64,000 bases of DNA from Erigeron canadensis (Eukaryota > Streptophyta > Magnoliopsida > Asterales > Asteraceae), in NCBI RefSeq assembly GCF_010389155.1, contig NC_057764.1:2914001-2978000 (forward strand), written 5' to 3'. A program made the position numbers and the translations under genes. Under the pieces are notes generated by a model. It saw nothing but the letters and a program-made list of their open reading frames with translations. It was not told the origin of the DNA and did no database searches. Position 1 is the stretch's first letter, and each line of letters starts with the position of its first letter. Of the stretch, positions 56,641-64,000 are shown piece after piece.

Positions 56641-58640
56641 TTTTTAACGGCATGAAAGAACACATAAAAAGATGACCATAAAAAGATTTTAGACACCCAA
56701 ATCTCAGATCTTTTTGTAAGTTTGTTAGCGATCCAAAGATTAGTTCATGTTTAACCTAAACAGTACATAACCGAATACATAACAATATTTATAGGAATTT
56801 GCTAAAAAAATACATAAAGAATCGATGACACAAGAGTAGTCTTAGAACTTTTAAATAAGTTCACAATAAAAGTAGAAGTTTTAATATATATTAAATTTAA
56901 AAAACCAAGGATTAATGTATAACAAACCTAGACATAGCCTACAAAGCTCAACACTAACTTTTCTCCAAACATCTTCACAAGCATATATCATGGGCTAAGA
57001 CCGGACCAACCCGTACGTGCTCAACCCGGCCCGGGCCGTGAATCGTAAGTTATTAAATTAATGTCCCAAGGACCGGCCCATGATTTTAAGGGCCAGGTTC
57101 TGTCCAGTTTACTGTACGGGCTCGGTTTTCCTGGGCTATCCCGTACCCCGTAAAACTATTCTCTAAGAGCAATAATCTGGAACAAAAGTCACTGCGTATA
57201 TTTGGCAAACCAAAAACGTCTTACTACTACAATACATGCATTATATTGCACAAACTTAGCTATCGCTTCTCGTGCCATAAACTAGTGATAACAATGAACA
57301 TTTGTAAACCAGGAACTCTACAACACCTATCCTGACATTATCAGCACTCTACTCATTTCGACACAGTAAGAAGCAAAAAAAATAAAGGGGACAAGTAAAG
57401 GTCAAAGTAGTCTTAATAAATAAATTGACTAAAAATAACTGACTCCAAGTTAGGCAACACTTTGGACTGCCAAAATAACAGAAAGCACTGATGTAAACTG
57501 GACTCACCAAGAACCAACTTTTAAAGAATTCTTGAACATAACTATACTAGTTTGGTTCAACAATAAAATAGCCAGGTTAGTTCTTGTTTTAAACTGGACT
57601 CACCAAGAACCAACTTTTAAAGAATTCTAGACCGGTAACCGATTCTTAAAAATATGAAACAAGAGAACCGAACATAACTATACTAGTCTGGTTTGGTTAG
57701 GTTCAGGTGACACTAGTATGAGAATATGAAACCAAGAATCACACACCAACTGATACTGAGATGATTCAGCCCCATTGAGTTCAGTTCTTTGATTCCGTGA
57801 GCCAGGACCAAGTTTTGCACATTCCAATTAGATGATACATTTAAGATGGAATATAAGTTAGTTTATTCGTATAATTTTAATTTCTATTATTTATAATATT
57901 TTGTAGTAGAATTTAGTTTTTGTTATTATAAATAGGTGGAAAATTTATATAGTATAAATATGTTGGTGTTGAATTGGCAGAAGTATTGGATAAGAAAAGA
58001 TAAAAGTTAGATTTTGGTTAAATATGATTGTAGAATTTATAAATAATATGGTTTGAATATGGATTGCAGTTAAATAGAAGGGGTAATTTGTGTAGCAACA
58101 AAGGGATTGTAGGTCTTGATGAATATTGAACCATATGGGTAAGTGTTGATATAAGTGCTGATTTTTATGCTTGCACAGATGATCATGTTGTCATTGGGTG
58201 TCATTGATAAAAGGTGGAATAAAGACTAAAGACTAAAGAGTAAAGACTCTTTTTGTAGGTGTCATTGTATGGGTAAAAAAAGATAAGTTATTTGTTTATG
58301 TTTAAGATGATGGTATATTTAGGATAATGGTACATTTTTAGTACAAAGTTATAATATGTCTTTAAGCGAGCAATTGACACAAAACTACCGGTGCTACTCC
58401 ATGCTATTCCATGTTTTGAGCAAATTATTTTTTATGTTAGGTGTTATAATCTTTGGATTTTAATGTCATTTTATAAGATTTATAATATGTCATTTGAATT
58501 TGCAATGCCATCATTTTATAAGATTTGGTGGAACATGTCATTGATTTAACCGTTTATATATTTCAACTATATTTTTACCTTTAATGATCTTACTTAATTC
58601 TTACTCAATTTTATTAAAACAATTTTACTAAAGTAAATCA
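56641..58640. other. Intergenic or upstream CACTA DNA
   Basis: No exon could be assigned. 57000-57140 is a GC-rich patch with palindromic cccggcccggg-type sequence. taaactggactcaccaagaa occurs twice, 98 bp apart (57493, 57591). The rest is AT-rich. Confidence 0.4.
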
Positions 58641-58667
58641 CGGTTTTCCCACGGGATAAAAATCTAG
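58640..58667 (+). mobile_element. Helitron-like 3' terminus
   Basis: cacggttttcccacgggataaaaat then CTAG (58664-58667) followed by T. The stem is imperfect. The 5' end is not identified. Confidence 0.4.
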
Positions 58668-59500
58668 TTAATATTATATGATGCTTTTGTGGATGCAGAC
58701 TTGTCATTCGGACTAATACGGTGACGCCACGTAGGAAAATGCTGAGGTGGCAGGATTAGAGAGTGCCACGTGAGCACTTTCTGATAGCTTTATATATATA
58801 GATAGAGATGAGGGCGACGGAACGTCGGGCGGACTTGTGATGGGTTGAGATGGTCCGCGGAAAAGAGTGCCGCCACCACTGTGGGCTTGGAGAGGTTTGG
58901 GTCTCGTCGGTGTCTAAAGCCACCGAAACATTTGAGAAAGTTGAATAATGAAACGATCACGGTTAATTCGAACGATGCTGCTTTTAATACTATAAAAAAA
59001 AAAAATTCCCTTATTTTTCATCAATAGATGCACAACTTTTTAACCATATGGCGAAGACCACTCTTAGATAATTTATAAGTTTTTTCATAAAATTGAGACA
59101 TGTTTGAGACACATAGGCAAAGACCAGTTTTAGATAATTTAGACAAAGCTGACGTCTACAACACCGGTCTTCATAGTCTTACAACTTTTCGAAAAAAAGT
59201 TCTTACAAACACCATATGGGCCAAAGAGTTCTTGTTCGTACATTTATTTTTCAATCTTCCACCATGGGAAAATGATGGGTACAACAAACTATACCATGGC
59301 TTAGGTACTGCACAGACAAAAAAATTTAAAAATTTTACATTTTAAAAATTTTACATTTTGATCCTTAAACATATCATAAATGCCCCCTAACTTTCTATGT
59401 TGTTGTATCGAGAATACGTACAGCCTGTTGTACGTATGATATGCCCTTATTTTATATTCATTCATCATCGATTATTCAAATATTCAACAATGGTTAGCAT
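58668..59500. other. Intergenic, nothing recognised
   Basis: 58700-58760 has several ccacgt / cacgtgg motifs. The frames at 58845-59027 and 59100-59345 show no family signal. Confidence 0.4.
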
Positions 59501-59728
59501 TTTTATTTAGGGATTAATCACGGGATGAATAACGTACTTTTCCTTTTGTACATAGTTGCCTATTATATATATTTTATTGATATACATTATCCATAAACTT
59601 ACAAAATTTGTACATGGTTAATCAATTTCTTCAAACCTGCTTCTCTCTCATACTCATATCTTCATATCTGATTCTCTCTCTTCAACAAAACCCAGATTTC
59701 CCCCACCCCACCCCACCCCCAACACACA

Positions 59729-60006
59729 TCTATACTATATTATAAAAGAAATAGTCTTTTTTATTTATAAAAATGTTGAAAATAAGTAATATTTTCACTT
59801 AGCACCCCTTAAAATATTTCAACATACACTACCTCATAACATTAATGATTAATTTACACTACCAATCCTTTATTCTTTAATATATTTTCATTAACCATTT
59901 ACATCAATTATCCACATCACTCGACGCCATCTCCACCACCAACACTCGGCCCCCACTGCAACGGCATTATCACGACCACCGCTGCATTGCGCGGGTAATG
60001 TGCTAG
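59729..60006 (+). mobile_element. Complete non-autonomous Helitron, 278 bp
   Basis: Starts TCTATACTATATTATAAAAG after an A and ends gctgcattgcgcgggtaatgtgCTAG before a T, so the insertion is A|TC...CTAG|T with no target duplication, as Helitrons do. A short GC stem (ccgc...gcgg) lies about 11 bp from the end. Non-coding. Confidence 0.85.
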
Positions 60007-60732
60007 TAAAATAAAATTATAATTAATATATTTACATATACATCGTAAAAAGCTAAAACATAAAAGCTCCATAAAACATCCCCCAAATCAAGATCTAAAG
60101 TATGATTATTTAGTTTCCTTACTAAATTTCTTTACGTATATTTACTTCCCTTCTTTGTTTTATTATCTTCTGTGAAGATGGTGGAAATATAATGATTAAT
60201 ACATATACGTTCTTGTTCCTAACTATATTCTTCTTACCTAACACCCTCTTTTTCAGAGGCAGTGATGATGGAATTTGTTGTTGTCTGAGTAAATCGGGAT
60301 GAAGTCTGAGAATTACCATATCTTGACGGGGTAATTTTCGATGATTGCAGCCATGGCAGTTTGTTCATCCTTCGTTCGATTCACTACCATCAGTAGCAGC
60401 AAAGACATCGTTATTGGCAGTCACCATCTCCGTGGGGGGTTTTCCGACGATTGGTCTACTGGTCGAAGTCCACGACTGTCGGTCATGGATCAGCTATATC
60501 TAATTTCTTTTCTTTCTAGATTTATAGTTCTTTGTTGATAATGTTATTCAATATATAAACTTCTAGGTTTATAATGTTAGATCACCTGAGTTGAATTGAA
60601 ATTCGGGTTTATTTCAATCCAATTCGATTAATTCGGGGTCGGATTCTAATCCAGGATATGTTTTTTGTTTAATTCGGTCCAAATCTAAGTTTTGTTACTT
60701 CGAAAATCTTTTTTTTTTTTTTTTTGGAAGAT
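60007..60732. other. Interior of the long-TIR element
   Basis: No recognised gene. The frame 60341-60538 has no family signal. T-run near 60710-60725. Confidence 0.4.
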
Positions 60733-60813
60733 CTGGGAAAAATCTGGTTTTTGTTGAGGAGAGAGATTCAGATATGAAGATACGAGCATGAGAGGTAAGC
60801 ATGAAGAAATTGG

Positions 60814-62435
60814 TCAACCATTCATATGTCGTATTTTATACTCATTTCCCATGGTTTAATTAGTTCTTTGTAAGTAATTTTAGAGTCGTTTTCGTGTACA
60901 TTTGATGCTTTTATGGTATATGTTAGTGTTTCAGGATATTAGTAGGTACTTTGGGTATAATTCTGGAGAAAACGATCTTTCTGAAGTAAAATGAGTGCTT
61001 ACGGCTGATTTACAAAGCACGAAACTGAAGTTGGAAGCTGGTCAAAGCAAGTCAACAGGAAACTGCGACGCATCAGTGGACTGCGTCGCAGTCATAAAAC
61101 AGAGATATAGACTGCTTCGCAATCTTAAGAGGTTGCGACGTAGTGGGACCAGATATGAGCTAGCATTAAGTCAACGTTCGTCAAAGTCAATTGAAGTCAA
61201 AGCCAGACTGCGACGCAATCTTACATTGCGATGCAAGGCGAATCGGGATTTTTGGCATTATTTTGAGAAACCATAAATAGCTTGCAAAACATTCTTTAAA
61301 CCTTAACTTTTACTATCCAGCCGATTTTGGGAGCTTTTGAAGCCGTTTTTCTTAAGATTAATTATCTTTGAAAATCTTGATTACGATTGGATTATTTTTG
61401 TTATTCGTTTCATTCCTTTGTATTCGGTAACGATGAATTCTCTTTATTTGATTTGTTATTCGTATTTTAATATGAGTGGCTAATCGCCTTTTCATCTATC
61501 TTGATGGAGTAAGACAATATGTAAGGATTGCACACTTTTATTAATTCAATTTTGATTGCATTTAACGTTATATCGAGATCTCAACGTATTTGTTCCTTAT
61601 AATTTATCTTGAATTGATTGGAGATTTATATGTGTCTTTATTTATTCCGACGAAATGCTATTGATTCTCGGAGGACTATAATGAGGGGGATCAATGTAAT
61701 TGAAGCAAATAATTCCCTTATAGAACAACTACTGCGAGAGCCTTTACTTGGTAATTATTGATTTCATATATTTTATTTCAATTGTTTGGGTACAAGTGAT
61801 TGAATCTATGACGGATACGGTAGATAATCATTCAATAATAATAGGAATAAATGTGTTGACAGTTTGGTACAATCGATAGATGTAATTGTTATTTTAATAA
61901 CCAAAACCAGTGTTAAATTAGCAAAGTAATAAATAATATCTTGGGGTACCGGTCTTTATAACGAAACTAGTTTAAGCAAGAGAGTCGAATGAAGTCATTA
62001 ACTTGACAGGTACGGGGTTGGTGCTTTGTTTAAGTCTCGGTTATTTAATCAACTAAATTGGATTTGAACTTCATTTTATGTGCAATCCAAACATGTTATT
62101 TTATGTGCAATCCAAACATGTTGTCAAGCGAATTCAAGATGAATGACCTTTTATTTATTGTTTAATACAACAAACTTCTCTTTCCGATTAATCGTGAGGG
62201 ATTACTAACTCATTTTACTAACTATTTGCAACGTGGCAATTCGGCCATAAAAACCCCTCATTTTCTGAATTACTCTATTTTTGCAATTACTTTCAAAGTC
62301 CTTGTGAACAATTTCGGATTTACCAGTTTACTATACTGCATACGAACGGGTTCACTGCCTGTGAGTGTGTTGTAGTCAGTTTTCTAGTAGTTCGTGTTTT
62401 ATAAATTTTATTACTCGATTTCACATATCAACCAT
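60814..62435. mobile_element. 1606-bp insertion inside the right TIR, probably LTR-derived
   Basis: TCAACCAT occurs at 60814-60821 and 62428-62435, exactly where the right TIR is interrupted, so 60822-62427 is an insertion with an 8-bp direct repeat. The interior starts near tgtcgtattttatac and ends near ctcgatttcaca, which resembles a gypsy-type LTR, but an LTR would normally make a 5-bp duplication. A gcgacgc-rich block is at 61062-61226. The frame 60995-61276 follows this block and is not a known protein. Confidence 0.55.
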
Positions 62436-62547
62436 ATACAAATTTTGTAAGTTTGTAAGTAATATATATCAATAAAAAAATATAATAGGCGACCATATAC
62501 AAAAAGAAAAGTACGTTACTCATCCTCTAATTGATCCCTTTTCTTTA

Positions 62548-63506
62548 TTAACCTTTTCAAGTCAAGCAAGATTAGATTGGGACAAGATCATAAAATCATA
62601 TACGGATTCTATGCTTCGATAGATCTTATACAGGTAGCCAAGTCGGTATCATATTCGTTGAACTTAACATCCATGCTTGGCATTTTACTTTGACATATAT
62701 GCCCATATTGTTTAAATATATTTTTACATAAGGCTTTGGAACAAGAATCTAGATATGAAAAACACAAAAATGAAAACCAAAAGAGTTCAAAGCCTTCTTT
62801 TAAATCTTAAGAGGGCATAATTATTGACTCGTAACTTTTAACTTGACTTGAAAACATGATTTTTTGACTCGTAACTTGGAACGTGACTCGACTCGTAAGA
62901 GTCATGACATTTTTAAATACTACATAATATAATATAACTATATATATATATATATATACATATATATGTGTGTGTGTGTGTGACGTTTTTACTAGCAATA
63001 TATAAGTTCATTATTTTAATAAATTTACTAAAATGTTACATATTCAATAGTTTTGAGACATAAACTTATAATTTATCTCCAAATTTGTAATAAAATGATC
63101 AAAACTACATATATAATACACAAATCAATGTAGCATATTAAGTATAATATATTATATAACTATAGTATAAAATTGCAATAATTATAAGTTTGCGACTCGT
63201 GACTCGGTCCAAGTTCACACAGAAACTCGTAAGAGTCTGGACAAAAACGAATCACCTAACGAGTCGACTCATTTTTGGTGTAAATCGACTCAACTCGTAA
63301 GAGTTTAACAATTATGTAAGTGGGGCATAAAAAAAAAAAAAAAAACTACACGTATCATGTTTGGCGGGCTTATATTGTACCGGGCCTATGAAATTCATAT
63401 AACAGTCTTGATTTCTTCAAAGACATAAAACAATCAAAATATTGGAGATGTACAACCAATTCTAAGGTGCCCATTTGTCAACATCTATTATTTTTACAAA
63501 AGATCT
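62548..63506. other. Intergenic DNA with gactcg repeats and microsatellite
   Basis: gactcg / cgagtc motifs cluster at 62825-62905 and 63193-63308. An (AT)n(GT)n microsatellite lies at 62939-62982. tgactcgactcgtaagagtc is also at 45343. No gene. Confidence 0.6.
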
Positions 63507-63951
63507 TAAGAGCATCTACAATAGTAAAAATTAAAAAGCTTTTTTGTCTAAATATGTATAAAAATATGTAAGAGATTTTTTTAAAAAACTTTTCATCCCA
63601 ATGGTAAAAAGCAAATTAAAAAGCTTTTTTGTCTAATTATGTATAAAAATATGTAAGAGATTTTTTAAAAAAACTTTTCATCCCAATGGTAAAAAGCTTT
63701 TGAGAGCTAAAAGTTACATATAATATAGTTTTTAAAATGAAAAAGAAAATGAAAAACTTATTATTTACTAATCTATTGACTATTTCTTCAACCAGTTCTT
63801 GTTATAAAGTAATATATTTTATTTAAATTTAAGCTTTCAAAATTTTTTTAACCATTGAAGTACATAGATTTTTATGAAAAAATCTCTTACATACTATTAT
63901 ACATATTTTGACAAAAAGGTTTTTGACATTTTACCATTAGAGATGCTCTAA
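63507..63951. mobile_element. PIF/Harbinger-type MITE, 439 bp
   Basis: The element is 63510-63948 between TAA duplications (63507-63509, 63949-63951). Ends: GAGCATCTACAATAGTAAAA and the inverse ...TTTTACCATTAGAGATGCTC. A block of about 85 bp (aaaaagcttttttgtctaa to cccaatggtaaaaagc) is duplicated in tandem in the left half. Non-coding. Confidence 0.8.
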
Positions 63952-64000
63952 GACAATCATGGAATAGTCAAAGAATAGTCTGGAACCTGTCTCCGAATAC

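Larger units (their letters stand above)
59501..62547. mobile_element. Long-TIR (Mutator-like) element, 3029 bp, with nested insertions
   Basis: The element is 59510-62538, flanked by TTTTATTTA (59501-59509) and TTTTCTTTA (62539-62547), 8 of 9 matching. The left TIR is about 195 bp (59510-59706). Its outer part is mirrored at 62436-62538 and its inner part at about 60733-60821, so the right TIR has been split by a 1.6-kb insertion. No transposase seen. The TIR start gggattaatca differs from the family at 28162 and 42967. Confidence 0.8.

Overview
The window looks like nuclear DNA of a flowering plant. It is AT-rich, has GT-AG introns, and is dominated by plant transposon families. Some repeat features (Au-type SINE, long-LTR gypsy-like ends) suggest a eudicot, possibly Asteraceae; that is an impression, not a proof. 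I found one apparently intact protein-coding gene. Almost everything else is transposable-element sequence, much of it nested, plus decayed gene fragments.

Layout. 1-6.2 kb: AT-rich DNA with two Stowaway MITEs and small tandem duplications. 6.27-10.34 kb: the 3' part of an LTR retrotransposon on the minus strand, with LTR, polypurine tract and a decayed coiled-coil gag-like frame. 10.7-11.7 kb: fragments of two unrelated host genes, a raffinose-synthase-family gene and an SH3P/BAR-SH3 gene, side by side upstream of a Helitron-like 3' end. 11.8-19 kb: Helitron debris, MITEs and duplications. 20.07-27.63 kb: a Copia element with both LTRs and a 5-bp target duplication, split in its reverse transcriptase by a 2.76-kb solo-LTR-like insertion with its own 5-bp duplication. 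28.16-33.52 kb: a Mutator-like element with a perfect 9-bp duplication, carrying a SINE-like insertion and an LTR-bounded unit with two coiled-coil frames. 34.8-37.5 kb: a broken Ulp1/C48 protease gene ending in a CACTA-like terminus.

39.66-42.31 kb (minus strand): a seven-exon gene for a plant 3xHMG-box protein (HMGB6/HMGB13 class), about 491 residues. A perfect match to the mitosis-specific activator (MSA) consensus lies 94 bp upstream of the start codon, which fits mitotic expression. Its second intron uses a GC donor.

42.97-44.38 kb: a second Mutator-like element of the same TIR family. About 47.25-48.2 kb: a probable organelle-DNA insertion containing the 3' part of a plastid-type tRNA-His. 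51.69 to at least 56.6 kb: a CACTA element with 226-bp subterminal repeats and a TNP1-like gene on the minus strand. 59.51-62.54 kb: a third long-TIR element whose right TIR is split by a 1.6-kb insertion and which contains a complete 278-bp Helitron. 63.51-63.95 kb: a PIF/Harbinger-type MITE.

The genes do not form a pathway. The region reads as one conserved cell-cycle chromatin gene among layered transposon insertions. I did not find evidence for a wholly new system. The most interesting items are the paired gene fragments next to a Helitron end, the set of related Mutator-like elements with exact target duplications, and the control features of the 3xHMG-box gene.
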